Shown here: piece by piece, positions 46,431 through 55,105 of the stretch
Layout: each line of letters opens with the position of its first letter
How positions within the stretch are numbered: the stretch's first letter is position 1
NCBI GenBank assembly: GCA_021809435.1
Contig: JAKBAD010000004.1
Span: 62,001-126,000, forward strand
Direction: 5' to 3'
Length of the DNA: 64,000 bases
From: Pseudomonadota bacterium
GTDB taxonomy: Bacteria > Pseudomonadota > Alphaproteobacteria > Acetobacterales > Acetobacteraceae
The notes under the pieces: model-generated
The model's database searches: none
What the model saw: only the letters and a program-made list of their open reading frames with translations
What the model was told of the DNA's origin: nothing
Position numbers and translations under genes: made by a program

Positions 46431-47444
46431 GTGTCTGACACTCCATCCTCCCCGTCTTTCATGCGTTTTTTGCTGCCCGGCGCGGCCGTGCTGCTGTTCA
46501 TTGGGCTGCTGGCCTGGGCGGCCGAGTATTGGCTGGTCGGGCAATATTATGTCAGCACCGATGATGCCTATCTGGCCGCCGATTCGAGCCTGATCGCGGC
46601 GAAAATCCCCGGCTATGTCACGGCGGTCGATGTGCTTCAGGATCAGCCCGTGACGCAGGGGCAGGTGCTGGCCGAGATCGACCCGCGCGATTATGAAAAC
46701 GCCCTGACCGCGGCCCGGGCCGAGGTCGCCAACGCCCAGGCCGCGCTGACCTTGCAGGCCGCGCGCATCGAGGCCGCCAAGGCCGATATCGCCGCCGATC
46801 AGGCGCGGTTGAGCTTTGCCCGCGCCGATGCCGCCCGCTATGCCGCGCTCTCGGCCAAGGGCGCCAGCGCCCGCCAGCAGGCCCAGGCGGCCGCCACCGC
46901 GCAAGCCACCGCCACCGCCCAGCTCACCGCCGATGAGGCCAATCTCGATGCCGCCCAGGCCGAAATCGCGGTGCTCAACGCCCAGCTCGCCGGCGCCCAG
47001 GCCCATGCCGCCCAGGCGGCGCTGGATCTGCGGAATACCCGCATCCGCGCGCCGTTTGATGGCGTGGTCGGCGACAAGACCGTGGCGCTGGGCGATTACC
47101 TCCAGCCCGGCGCCGAGATCATGGCCATTGTGCCGCTGGCCCAGGTTTATGTGGTCGCCAATTACAAAGAGACCCAGATCCAGGATATCCGCCCCGGTCA
47201 GCCGGTCAGCGTGCATGTGGATGGTTTCCCGAACCTCACCGTGCAGGGCCATGTGGACAGCATCTTCCCCGCCTCTGGCCAGGAATTCGCCCTGCTGCCG
47301 CCCGATAACGCCACCGGCAATTTCACCAAGATCGTGCAGCGCGTGCCGGTGAAAATTCTGCTCGATCTCAACAAGAACCTGATCGGCAAGCTGCGCCCGG
47401 GCATGTCGGTCGAGCCTGAGATCGACACGCGCGCGGCGCCGTGA
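46431..47444 (+). CDS. EmrA/HlyD-type membrane fusion protein
   Basis: 337 residues: one N-terminal membrane helix (about 10-32), a biotinyl-lipoyl-like half LIAAKIPGYVTAVDVLQDQPV, a long alanine-rich coiled coil (about 80-195) and a second lipoyl half RAPFDGVVGDKTVALGDYLQPG with the beta-barrel domain. Bridges an inner-membrane pump to an outer-membrane channel. GTG start with AGGG upstream; its stop overlaps the emrB-like start (GTGA). Confidence 0.92.
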   Translation: MSDTPSSPSFMRFLLPGAAVLLFIGLLAWAAEYWLVGQYYVSTDDAYLAADSSLIAAKIPGYVTAVDVLQDQPVTQGQVLAEIDPRDYENALTAARAEVANAQAALTLQAARIEAAKADIAADQARLSFARADAARYAALSAKGASARQQAQAAATAQATATAQLTADEANLDAAQAEIAVLNAQLAGAQAHAAQAALDLRNTRIRAPFDGVVGDKTVALGDYLQPGAEIMAIVPLAQVYVVANYKETQIQDIRPGQPVSVHVDGFPNLTVQGHVDSIFPASGQEFALLPPDNATGNFTKIVQRVPVKILLDLNKNLIGKLRPGMSVEPEIDTRAAP

Positions 47445-49009
47445 GCGTCACCCCGACCGACCGGCTGCCGACCCGTAACCTCGTGGCGGTGGCGGGCGCG
47501 CTGATCGGCGCGTTCATGGCGGTGCTCAACATCCAGGTGGTCAACACCTCGCTGCCCGATATTCAGGGCGGCATCGGCACCGGGCTCGATGATGGCGGCT
47601 GGATCTCGACCGCCTATCTGATCGGCGAGATCATCGTCATCCCGCTCTCGGGCTGGCTCTCGCAGGTGTTCTCGCTCAAGCGTTATCTCATCGTCTCGAC
47701 GCTGCTGTTTCTGGCCTTTTCGGTGGCGTGCGGTCTGGCCTCCAACTTCCCCGAGATGGTGGCGCTGCGCGCGCTGCAGGGCTTCTCGGGCGGGGTTTTA
47801 ATTCCGCTGGCCCTGGTGTGCGTGATGCTGCTGCTGCCCGAGCGCGCGCGCCCGGTGGGGTTTGCCGCCTTTGCCCTCACCGCCACCTTCGCCCCCGCCA
47901 TCGGCCCCACGGTGGGCGGCGCCATCACCGATCTGTACGGCTGGCGCTATATTTTCTTCCTCAATCTGGCACCCGGCGCGCTGATGGTGGCGGCGCTGGT
48001 GTGGGGGCTCAAACCCTCGCCCATGAAGCTGGAGCTGCTCTATAACGGCGACTGGCTGGGGGTGTTCACCATCGCGGTGGGGCTGGGCACGCTGCAGGTG
48101 GTGCTGGAAGAGGGCAACAAGGATGATTGGTTCGGCTCGCCGTTCATCCTGCGCCTGTCCATCCTCTCGGCCCTGGCGCTGACGGCGTTTCTGATTCAGG
48201 AGCTGCGCCCGGGCAACAAGGCGCCGCTGGTGAATTTGCGGCTGTTCACGCGCTGGAATTTCGGCTTCGTCTCGGTGGCCAATTTCATGCTGGGCTTCGT
48301 GCTCTATTCGGCGGTGTATCTGGTGCCGCTTTATCTGGCGGTGGCGCATGGCTATTCCGCCCGCCAGGCCGGCGCGGTCATGGCCTGGATCGGCCTGCCC
48401 CAGCTCTTCATCATTCCCTGCATGCCCTATCTCATGCGCCGCTTCGACCCGCGCTATTTGCTGGCGCTGGGGTTTTTGCTGTTCGCGATCAGCTCGTTCA
48501 TGAACATGAATCTGGGGCCCGACCAGTCAGGCCCGCAAATGCTCATTCCCAACCTCGTGCGCGCGCTCGGCCAGGCCATGGTGTTTCCGCCCATCACCAT
48601 GATCGCCACCGCCGGGCTGGCGGTCGCCGAGACCGGCTCGGCCTCGGCGCTGTTCAACATGCTGCGCAATCTGGGCGGGGCGATTGGCATCGCGGTGACA
48701 CAAACCTTTGTCACCAACCGCGAGAAATTTCACTCGAACATCATCAACGCCGCGGTCAGCCCGCTGGCGCCCGCCACGCGCGCGCGGCTGGCCGGGCTCG
48801 AGGCTTATTTCACCGCCCATGGCGCCATGGGGGCGCAGGCCGCGCGCGGCCAGGCGGTGCAGCTGATTGGCGAAACCATCAGGCTGCAAGCCTATTATTT
48901 CGCGTATGGCGATGCCTTCGCGCTGCTCGGCGCGGGCATGGTGGTGGCGCTCATCGCCACATTATTCTTGCGCCGGGTCAGCGGGCCGGGCGCGCCGGGC
49001 GGGCATTGA
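47441..49009 (+). CDS. EmrB/QacA-type MFS drug efflux transporter (DHA2)
   Basis: 522 residues with about 14 membrane helices. First-helix region MAVLNIQVVNTSLPDIQGGI and WISTAYLIGEIIVIPLSGWL are the DHA2 motifs; RALQGFSGGVLIPLALV and FALTATFAPAIGPTVGGAITDLYGWRYIFFLN (landmarks near residues 110-180) carry motif C. A proton-driven exporter that works with the upstream membrane fusion protein; an outer-membrane channel gene is not adjacent. Substrates unknown. Confidence 0.93.
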   Translation: MSVTPTDRLPTRNLVAVAGALIGAFMAVLNIQVVNTSLPDIQGGIGTGLDDGGWISTAYLIGEIIVIPLSGWLSQVFSLKRYLIVSTLLFLAFSVACGLASNFPEMVALRALQGFSGGVLIPLALVCVMLLLPERARPVGFAAFALTATFAPAIGPTVGGAITDLYGWRYIFFLNLAPGALMVAALVWGLKPSPMKLELLYNGDWLGVFTIAVGLGTLQVVLEEGNKDDWFGSPFILRLSILSALALTAFLIQELRPGNKAPLVNLRLFTRWNFGFVSVANFMLGFVLYSAVYLVPLYLAVAHGYSARQAGAVMAWIGLPQLFIIPCMPYLMRRFDPRYLLALGFLLFAISSFMNMNLGPDQSGPQMLIPNLVRALGQAMVFPPITMIATAGLAVAETGSASALFNMLRNLGGAIGIAVTQTFVTNREKFHSNIINAAVSPLAPATRARLAGLEAYFTAHGAMGAQAARGQAVQLIGETIRLQAYYFAYGDAFALLGAGMVVALIATLFLRRVSGPGAPGGH

Positions 49010-49095
49010 TCTGGTTTGGCGCGGCGCGCGGCCCGTTTGTGCGGCGCGGGCTTTGCGGCCAAACAGGCGCCGACCGGGCGTGATCTGAAAATATT

Positions 49096-49120
49096 CCGCC
49101 AGCCTCATTTGGCGGCTTTT
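49096..49120 (+). terminator. hairpin after the efflux genes
   Basis: Six-pair stem CCGCCA/TGGCGG with an eight-base loop, followed by CTTTT. Moderate strength. Confidence 0.55.
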
Positions 49121-49170
49121 CAGGTGGCGCGGACCGGTCTAGCGTGAGCTAAAACCAGGAGGAGAAAAAC

Positions 49171-49896
49171 ATGGCTCGCATTGCACTCGTCACCGGCGGC
49201 ACGCGCGGTATCGGCGCCCAGATCAGCATCGCCCTGAAGCAGGCGGGGCGTGTTGTGGTTGCCTCTTATGCCGGCAATGCCGAGGCCGCCGCCGCCTTCA
49301 CCGCCGCCACCGGCATCGAGGCCATCAAGTTCGACGCCGGAAATTACGAAGAGTCGCTGGCGGCCGTGAAGGATATCGAGACCCGCCATGGCGGCCATAT
49401 CGAGGTGCTGGTGAACAATGCCGGCATCACCCGCGATTCGGTGTTTGGCAAAATGTCACGCGATATGTGGGATGCCGTGATCGACACCAATCTCGGCTCC
49501 TGCTTCAATCTGTGCAAAGCCACGTTTGACGGCATGAAGGGCAACAAGTTCGGCCGCATCGTCAATATCGGCTCCATCAATGGCCAGGCCGGGCAGTATG
49601 GCCAGGTGAATTACGCCGCCGCCAAGTCGGGCATTCATGGCTTCACCAAGGCCCTGGCCCAGGAAGGCGCGCGCTATAACGTGACCGTGAACGCCGTGGC
49701 GCCGGGCTATGTGGACACCGACATGGTGCGCGCCGTGCCGCCCGATGTGCTGGAGAAGATCATCGCCAAGATTCCCCGCGGGCGCCTGGGCACGGCTCAC
49801 GACATCGCGCGCGGCGTGGCCTTCCTCACCGCCGACGACGCCGATTTCATCACCGGCTCGACGCTCTCGATCAATGGCGGCCAGCATATGTACTGA
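49171..49896 (+). CDS. phaB: acetoacetyl-CoA reductase
   Basis: 241-residue short-chain dehydrogenase reducing acetoacetyl-CoA to (R)-3-hydroxybutyryl-CoA with NADPH for polyhydroxybutyrate. Seen: TGGTRGIGAQISIAL, NNAGITRDSVFGKM, the active-site Ser in NIGSINGQAGQYGQVNYAAAKSG with YxxxK, and VAPGYVDTDMV. The match is better to PhaB than to FabG (TRDSVFGKMSRDMWDAVIDTNL). Strong GGAGG site. phaA/phaC are not in the window. Confidence 0.92.
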   Translation: MARIALVTGGTRGIGAQISIALKQAGRVVVASYAGNAEAAAAFTAATGIEAIKFDAGNYEESLAAVKDIETRHGGHIEVLVNNAGITRDSVFGKMSRDMWDAVIDTNLGSCFNLCKATFDGMKGNKFGRIVNIGSINGQAGQYGQVNYAAAKSGIHGFTKALAQEGARYNVTVNAVAPGYVDTDMVRAVPPDVLEKIIAKIPRGRLGTAHDIARGVAFLTADDADFITGSTLSINGGQHMY

Positions 49897-49918
49897 GCAG
49901 GCGTGAAGGCTTTGCTGA

Positions 49919-49955
49919 AACGGCCCCTTTTCGCCAGGAAAGGGGCCGTTTTTTT
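49919..49955 (+). terminator. phaB intrinsic terminator
   Basis: Twelve-pair stem, arms AACGGCCCCTTT and AAAGGGGCCGTT, loop of eight, then T5; 22 bases after the stop. Confidence 0.9.
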
Positions 49956-49976
49956 GACTTGGTCGCGTAGTTCAGA

Positions 49977-50030
49977 GTGCGATGACATCAGATTGCCCCG
50001 CCTCGCGGGGCGATCTGATGTCTGAATCGC
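49977..50030. repeat. dyad carrying the recurring GTGCGATGACATCAGAT motif
   Basis: Arms GACATCAGAT (49984-49993) and ATCTGATGTC (50013-50022), inside them GCCCCGC/GCGGGGC. The first 17 bases recur exactly at 62035-62051 and, with one change and on the other strand, at 63360-63375. Lies between the phaB terminator and the end of lrgB. Confidence 0.6.
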
Positions 50031-50046
50031 CCGCTGAACCACCACA

Positions 50047-50781
50047 TTATAGCCCAAAAATCGTGACCACCAGCGGCAGCACGATGGCGGTGAACAGCCC
50101 GTTCAGCCCCATGGCGAGCCCGGCGAAGGCGCCCGCCGTCTCGTTTTGCGCGATCATGCGCGCGGTGCCGAGCCCATGCAGCGCCGTACCCATGGCCAGC
50201 CCCTTGGCCCGCCAGTCGGTAATGCCGACCAGGCGGAAAATAAATGGAAACACCAGCAGCCCGAACATGGCCGTGATCATGACAAACACGGCGGCGAGCG
50301 AGGGAATGCCGCCCAGCGCCTGGGCAATGCCCATGGCGATGGGCGAGGTGACCGATTTGGGCCCGAGCGACATGAGCACCGGATGGGTGGCGCTCAATAC
50401 ATGGCCAAAAAACAGGGCCGAGCCCATGGCGGTGAGCGAGCCCAGCGTCAGCGAGGCCAGAATCGCCCCGGCATGCAGGCGGATGACCCGGCGGTTGGCA
50501 TACATGGGCACGGCCAGCGCCACCGTGGCGGGGCCGAGCAGAAAATGAATATAGACCGCGCCGGCGAAATAAGTTTGGTAGCTGGTGTGGGTGAGCAGCA
50601 GCACCGCGCCCGTGGCCATAATGGCCAGCACGGTGGGGTTGGTGAGCGCCTTGTGGCCGGCGAAGCGGTCAAGCTCGCGGGCCAGCTCGTAAATGCACAG
50701 CGTGACGGTGAGCCACAGCAGCGGCTGGGTTTGCAGATAGACCCAGATATGGAAAATCGGCAGTGGCAGGATATCATGCAT
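50047..50781 (-). CDS. lrgB: LrgB/CidB family membrane protein
   Basis: 244 residues with about seven membrane helices. The conserved LGPATVALAVPMYANRR, SLTLGSLTAMGSALFFG and SLGPKSVTSPIAMGIAQALGG are LrgB landmarks, as is GTALHGLGTARMIAQNETAGAFAGLAMGLNG (landmark near the C terminus). Family members act with LrgA in murein hydrolase control or in transport of pyruvate or glycolate. Overlaps lrgA by 8 bases. Confidence 0.92.
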   Translation of the reverse strand: MHDILPLPIFHIWVYLQTQPLLWLTVTLCIYELARELDRFAGHKALTNPTVLAIMATGAVLLLTHTSYQTYFAGAVYIHFLLGPATVALAVPMYANRRVIRLHAGAILASLTLGSLTAMGSALFFGHVLSATHPVLMSLGPKSVTSPIAMGIAQALGGIPSLAAVFVMITAMFGLLVFPFIFRLVGITDWRAKGLAMGTALHGLGTARMIAQNETAGAFAGLAMGLNGLFTAIVLPLVVTIFGL

Positions 50782-51130
50782 GGGATTTGGCCTCCTGGCG
50801 GCGCAGGAAAAACTGCATGGCGAGCCCGGTGACGATGAGCCCGAGCACGGTGGAGACCGGAATGGCCACCACCAGCGGCAGCCAGTTGGCCTTCAAGGTG
50901 GGCAGCTCGCCCACCACCCCCACGCCCGCCGGCACGAACAGCACGCCCAGATATTTGAGCAGGCCGGTCGAGGTGTCGCGCAGCTCCTCACCCGGCCCGC
51001 CGCGCCAGAACAACATGCCCAGCAGCAGCACCAGCCCGATGACGGGGCCCGGCAGCGGCAGGCCGGTGGCGGTTTGCAAAATGGTGCCGGCAAGCTGGCA
51101 GAGCAGCAATATGGCCAAAGCGCGGATCAT
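50774..51130 (-). CDS. lrgA: LrgA/CidA family membrane protein
   Basis: 118 residues with four membrane helices; LPLPGPVIGLVLLLGMLF and STGLLKYLGVLFVPAGVGVV are the LrgA/CidA signature, a holin-like partner of LrgB. First gene of the lrgAB pair, divergent from rpmE. Confidence 0.9.
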   Translation of the reverse strand: MIRALAILLLCQLAGTILQTATGLPLPGPVIGLVLLLGMLFWRGGPGEELRDTSTGLLKYLGVLFVPAGVGVVGELPTLKANWLPLVVAIPVSTVLGLIVTGLAMQFFLRRQEAKSHA

Positions 51131-51294
51131 GGTCTTGCCTTCCTGTTGGGTGGCCCCCCGGTTAGCGCGGGAAGGCCCGGCGTGAAAGGCGGATTTCTGC
51201 GAATCTAGCTTGCGTCTTGCACGATCAGCCAGTAAAGCCGGGCCTTCATTGCCTCCGGTCGGGATCGGGGGTGCCAGATTTTGGAGCTGAGACC

Positions 51295-51522
51295 GTGAAG
51301 GCGAATATTCACCCGGACTACCACGAAGTGAACATCATCATGACCGATGGCACTGAGTTCAAGACCCGCTCGTGCATGGGCAAGGCAGGCGAGACCCTGC
51401 GTCTCGACATCGACCCCAAATCGCACCCCGCCTGGACCGGCCAGCAGCGTATCGTTGACACGGGCGGCCAGGTCGCCAAGTTCAACAAGAAATTCGCCAG
51501 CATCGGCACGCGCAAGAAGTAA
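51295..51522 (+). CDS. rpmE: ribosomal protein bL31
   Basis: 75 residues, large-subunit protein at the intersubunit bridge. Opens [22 protein letters not shown] and continues [26 protein letters not shown]. The zinc-binding CxxC type is replaced: only one Cys is present, so this is the C-minus form. GTG start with GGAG eight bases upstream, and ends [11 protein letters not shown]. Confidence 0.96.
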   Translation: MKANIHPDYHEVNIIMTDGTEFKTRSCMGKAGETLRLDIDPKSHPAWTGQQRIVDTGGQVAKFNKKFASIGTRKK

Positions 51523-51555
51523 TCTCGCGCGCGCGCCCCGCGTACGGAATTTGCC

Positions 51556-51583
51556 AAAACCCCCGGTTTTCCGGGGGTTTTTT
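51556..51583. terminator. rpmE terminator (bidirectional)
   Basis: Arms AAAACCCCCGG and CCGGGGGTTTT with loop TTTT and T-run; also A-rich at the other side, so it can serve the convergent ROK kinase gene. Confidence 0.88.
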
Positions 51584-51591
51584 AATGGATT

Positions 51592-52485
51592 TTATGTGGG
51601 CCACAGCCAGGCCGCGCCGCGCACGCCGCTGGAATCGCCATATTTCGCCCGCACGATGTTGGGCTGGAAAAAATCCGAGAACACGAACGGCCGCATCAAC
51701 CCGGGCAGATCCTCATAAAGATGGGGCAGGTTGGAAAGCCCGCCGCCCAGCACGATCGCGTCGGGGTCGAGGAAATTGGTCGCCAGGGCCAGCGCGCGGG
51801 CCAAACGCTGGGCGTGGCGCGCCATGGCGCGGGCGGCCTTGGGCTCGCCCGCCTCGGCGCGCGCGGGAATCGACGAGGCATCGCGCGCCTCGGGCCCATC
51901 GCAGTCGCGGGCCAAAGCCGTGCCTGAGATATAGGTCTCCAGGCAGCCGCTCAGCCCGCACCAGCATTTGTTGAGCGGTAACTCATCGGGCGCGGGCCAG
52001 GGCAGGGGGGTATGGCCAAACTCGCCGCCAATCATGTGCCGGCCTTCCACCAGCTGGCCATCCACCACAATGCCCGCCCCGCAGCCAGTGCCGATGATCA
52101 GCCCCAGCACCACCCGCGCGCCCGCGCCCGCGCCATCCACGGCCTCCGAGAGCGCGAAGCAATTGGCGTCATTGGCCACCCGTACCGGCCGGCCGAGGGC
52201 CTCGGCCAAATCGCGGTCGAACGGATGGCCGTTCAGGGCGTTGGAATTGGCGTTGCGCACCAGCCCCGTGGCGGGCGAAATGCTGCCCGGAATGCCCACG
52301 CCGACACTGGCGCTCACGCCCATCTCGGCCTCGGCGCGCGCCACCAGACCGGCGATGTTGCGCACCGATTCCGGATAAACCCGTGGCGTGGGGGTGCGGT
52401 GGCGGTAAAGCTCGGCGCCATCGGGGGCGAGCAGTAAGATTTCGGTCTTTGTACCACCCAGATCAATGCCAATTCGGTAGCTCAT
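51592..52485 (-). CDS. mak: ROK-family fructokinase (Mak-like)
   Basis: 297-residue sugar kinase. ATP-binding RIGIDLGGTKTEILLL, sugar-site NDANCFALSEAVDG, IIGTGCGAGIVVDG, GGEFGHTPLPW with the ExGH motif, the zinc site CWCGLSGCLETYISG, and the C-terminal GDSSGVRGAAWLWP, which is shared with E. coli Mak. Phosphorylates fructose, possibly other hexoses. ATG 52485 is used. Convergent with rpmE. Confidence 0.9.
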   Translation of the reverse strand: MSYRIGIDLGGTKTEILLLAPDGAELYRHRTPTPRVYPESVRNIAGLVARAEAEMGVSASVGVGIPGSISPATGLVRNANSNALNGHPFDRDLAEALGRPVRVANDANCFALSEAVDGAGAGARVVLGLIIGTGCGAGIVVDGQLVEGRHMIGGEFGHTPLPWPAPDELPLNKCWCGLSGCLETYISGTALARDCDGPEARDASSIPARAEAGEPKAARAMARHAQRLARALALATNFLDPDAIVLGGGLSNLPHLYEDLPGLMRPFVFSDFFQPNIVRAKYGDSSGVRGAAWLWPT

Positions 52486-52560
52486 CCATGCCTGCTCAAT
52501 TATTGCACTTTGCTGTTTGCCGCCTTGCCCAAACATCGCGCAAGGGGCATGCTCGCCACC

Positions 52561-52797
52561 ATGGGTGAACGTCTCATCGATGCACAATACCAAAAATCGC
52601 CTTTGCCCGTGCTGCGCGCCGCGCGGGCGCTCCGCTTCATGGCGCCGGGCGAGAAATTGCGGGTGCTGACGACCGACCCCGTCTCTGTCGCTGATTTCAG
52701 GGAGCTGTGCGCCCAGGCCGGCCATGCGCTGATCGCCAGCAGCGAGACCAAGGGGGTGTTCAGCCTCTCGCTCAAGCGCAAGGAGGAAACGCCATGA
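52561..52797 (+). CDS. TusA-like protein lacking the catalytic Cys
   Basis: 78 residues with the TusA fold: LIDAQYQKSPLPVLRAARAL, then DPVSVADFRELCAQAGHALIAS. The sulfur-carrying Cys of the CPLPVL motif is Ser13 (codon TCG), so persulfide transfer by the usual route is not possible. Another Cys, in RELCAQ, is not at the active position. An ATG four codons earlier (52549) is open. The stop overlaps the start of the deacetylase gene (ATGA). Confidence 0.82.
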   Translation: MGERLIDAQYQKSPLPVLRAARALRFMAPGEKLRVLTTDPVSVADFRELCAQAGHALIASSETKGVFSLSLKRKEETP

Positions 52798-53720
52798 CCG
52801 TGGCCCTATTCACGCATCCCGCCTCACTTGGCCATGAAACCGGCGAGGACCACCCCGAATGCGCCGACCGGCTGCGCTATATCATGCGCGTGCTCGACGG
52901 CCCCGATTTCGCCCCCCTGCTGCGCGAAATGGCGCCCAAGGCCAGCACCGCCCAGCTCAAGGCCGCCCATGATGGCGATTATGTCGATGCCATCATCGCC
53001 ATGCCGCGCGACCGCGACACCGTGATCGACGGCGACACGGTGTTCAGCCCCGGCACGTTCGAGGCCGCGCTGCGCTCGGCGGGCGGCGCCTGCGCGGCGG
53101 TGGATGCGGTGTTCGAAGGCTGGACCGAAGCCGCTTTCGTCGCCACCCGTCCGCCCGGCCACCATGCCGAGCGCGACCGCGCCATGGGATTTTGCTTTTT
53201 CAACAACGCCGCCGTGGCCGCTTATCATGCCCGCGCGCGCTGGGGCATCTCGCGCGTGGCGGTGGTGGATTTCGACGTCCATCATGGCAACGGCACGCAG
53301 CATATTTTCGCCAACGACCCCGGCCTCTTCTACGCCTCCACCCACCAATCGCCGAGCTTTCCCGGCACCGGCCTGGCGGCTGAAAAGGGCGTGGCCAACA
53401 ACATCATCAACGTGCCGCTGGTGCCGGGCACCAATGGCGAGGTGTTCCGCGCCGTGTGGGAGACCAAAATCCTCCCCGCCCTCACCGCCTTCGCGCCCGA
53501 ATTGCTGATCATCTCGGCCGGGTTCGATGCCCACGCCGCCGACCCCATGGCCCAGCTCCGCCTGCGCGAGGGGGATTTCGCCTGGATCACCCAGCAGCTC
53601 ATCGCCGTGGCCGACGAGGTGTGCCCCAGGCGCGTGGTCTCGCTGCTCGAAGGTGGCTACGATCTCAACGCCCTCGCGGCCTCGGTGGCGGCCCATGTGC
53701 GCGCGCTGATGCGGTTGTGA
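52794..53720 (+). CDS. histone deacetylase-family amidohydrolase
   Basis: 308-residue arginase-fold zinc hydrolase. Seen: HPECADRLRYIMRVL, the catalytic tandem His in TRPPGHHAERDRAMGFCFFNN, the zinc ligands in VVDFDVHHGNGTQHIF and SAGFDAHAADPMAQL, and SLLEGGYDL. This is the class II/acetylpolyamine amidohydrolase-like group (HDAH). Substrates could be acetylated proteins, polyamines or acetoin-type compounds. Forms a unit with the TusA-like gene and xseB, a layout common in alphaproteobacteria. Confidence 0.92.
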   Translation: MTVALFTHPASLGHETGEDHPECADRLRYIMRVLDGPDFAPLLREMAPKASTAQLKAAHDGDYVDAIIAMPRDRDTVIDGDTVFSPGTFEAALRSAGGACAAVDAVFEGWTEAAFVATRPPGHHAERDRAMGFCFFNNAAVAAYHARARWGISRVAVVDFDVHHGNGTQHIFANDPGLFYASTHQSPSFPGTGLAAEKGVANNIINVPLVPGTNGEVFRAVWETKILPALTAFAPELLIISAGFDAHAADPMAQLRLREGDFAWITQQLIAVADEVCPRRVVSLLEGGYDLNALAASVAAHVRALMRL

Positions 53721-53750
53721 TTTTCGCGCGGCGGCGGTACGGGTGACGCC

Positions 53751-53987
53751 ATGACCGAACAGCCCGATATCGCCGGCCTCTCGTTCGAAGAGGCCCTGAG
53801 TGCCCTGGAAACCATCGTGCGTGGCCTCGAATCCGGCCAGCAAAAGCTTGAAGACGCCATTAGCGCCTATGAGCGCGGCGCGGCGCTCAAAGCCCATTGC
53901 GAGGCCAAGCTCGCCCAGGCCGAGGCCCGCGTGGCCGCCATCGTGGCCCGCGCCGATGGCACACTCTCTCTCAAAACCGAGGAATAA
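53751..53987 (+). CDS. xseB: exodeoxyribonuclease VII small subunit
   Basis: 78 residues; the coiled-coil segment LSFEEALSALETIVRGLESGQQKLEDAISAYERG is the XseB signature. Binds XseA to form the single-strand exonuclease. Four bases before ispA. Confidence 0.96.
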   Translation: MTEQPDIAGLSFEEALSALETIVRGLESGQQKLEDAISAYERGAALKAHCEAKLAQAEARVAAIVARADGTLSLKTEE

Positions 53988-53991
53988 CCCC

Positions 53992-54903
53992 ATGGCGCTC
54001 GATGCCACCACCGACAACAAGGCGCTGTTCGACGCCATGAACGAGGTCGCGCGTCTGGTCGAAGCCCAGCTCGACGCGCTGCTCCCCGTGCCCGAAACCT
54101 CGGAAGCCAAGCTGATCGAGGCCATGCGCTACGCCGTGCTCAATGGCGGCAAGCGCCTGCGGGCGTTTCTGGTCATGGAAGTGGCCAAGCTGTTTGGCGT
54201 CAACCGCACCTGCGCGGCCCGCGCCGCCGCCAGCGTCGAGATGCTGCACGCTTATTCGCTCGTTCATGACGATCTGCCCGCCATGGATGACGATGATCTG
54301 CGCCGCGGCCAGCCCTCGACCCACAAGAAATTCGACGAGGCGACCGCCATCCTGGCCGGCGACGCCCTGCAAACCCGCGCCTTCGAGGTGCTGGCCGAGG
54401 AAGACACCCATGCCGACCCCGAAGCGCGCATCGAGCTCGTGCTGGCGCTCACCGCCGCGAGCGGCATGCGCGGCATGGTCGGCGGCCAGATGATCGACAT
54501 GGAATCCGAGGGCAAAACCCTCTCGGGCGCCGAAATCACCCGCCTCCAGGCCCTCAAAACCGGCCGGCTGATCCAATATTCCGCCGAAGCCGGCGCCATA
54601 CTCGGCCGCGCCCCGGTCGCCATGCGCCACGCCATCATGGCCTATGGCCGCGACCTCGGCGCCGCCTTCCAAATCTATGACGACGTGCTCGACGAAACCG
54701 CCGATGAAGCCGATTTAGGCAAAACCAAAGGCAAGGACGCCGCCCAAGGCAAGGCCACCATGGTCGCCATTCTGGGGCTCGAGCGCGCCAAGGCCCAGGC
54801 CGAACGGCTCGCCGAACAAGCCTGCGCCCACCTGGAGAGCTTCGGCGACCGCGCCGACCTGCTCAAAGCCCTCGCCGTGTTCACCGTCACACGTAAGAGC
54901 TGA
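53992..54903 (+). CDS. ispA: polyprenyl synthetase, farnesyl diphosphate synthase type
   Basis: 303 residues; builds farnesyl diphosphate from IPP and DMAPP/GPP for quinones and undecaprenol. Seen: GGKRLRAFLVMEVAKLF, first Asp-rich motif LVHDDLPAMDDDDLRRGQPS, GGQMIDMESEG, KTGRLIQYSAEAG and the second motif IYDDVLDETAD with GKATMV. GAGGA precedes ATG 53992. xseB-ispA is a usual order; dxs, often next, is not here: the palindromic element and FUSC follow. Confidence 0.95.
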   Translation: MALDATTDNKALFDAMNEVARLVEAQLDALLPVPETSEAKLIEAMRYAVLNGGKRLRAFLVMEVAKLFGVNRTCAARAAASVEMLHAYSLVHDDLPAMDDDDLRRGQPSTHKKFDEATAILAGDALQTRAFEVLAEEDTHADPEARIELVLALTAASGMRGMVGGQMIDMESEGKTLSGAEITRLQALKTGRLIQYSAEAGAILGRAPVAMRHAIMAYGRDLGAAFQIYDDVLDETADEADLGKTKGKDAAQGKATMVAILGLERAKAQAERLAEQACAHLESFGDRADLLKALAVFTVTRKS

Positions 54904-54912
54904 AACCCGGGG

Positions 54913-55098
54913 ATGGTGCCTGAGGGGGACGCTGTCCCCCTCAACCCCCTGCCAAGGGCCGAGAGGCCCTTGGAACCCACCCGCCATGAAAAAGGGGACC
55001 CACAAGGGGTCCCCTTTTTCATAGCGAATGATTGGGGTCCAGGAGCCCGGCTCCTGGTGGGGGGTCAAGGGGGGCAAAGCCCCCCTTGGGTACTGGCC
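54913..55098. repeat. composite palindromic element, copy 3 (between ispA and FUSC gene)
   Basis: Modules: 54924-54940 (GGGGGAC/GTCCCCC), 54952-54973 (CCAAGGGCC/GGCCCTTGG), central hairpin 54986-55022 (arms ATGAAAAAGGGGACCC and its complement, loop ACAAG-type), 55039-55057 (CCAGGAGC/GCTCCTGG), 55069-55085 (GGGGGGC/GCCCCCC). The central hairpin has A- and T-runs, so it can terminate transcription both ways between the convergent genes. Confidence 0.86.
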
Positions 55099-55105
55099 CC
55101 CGGTT

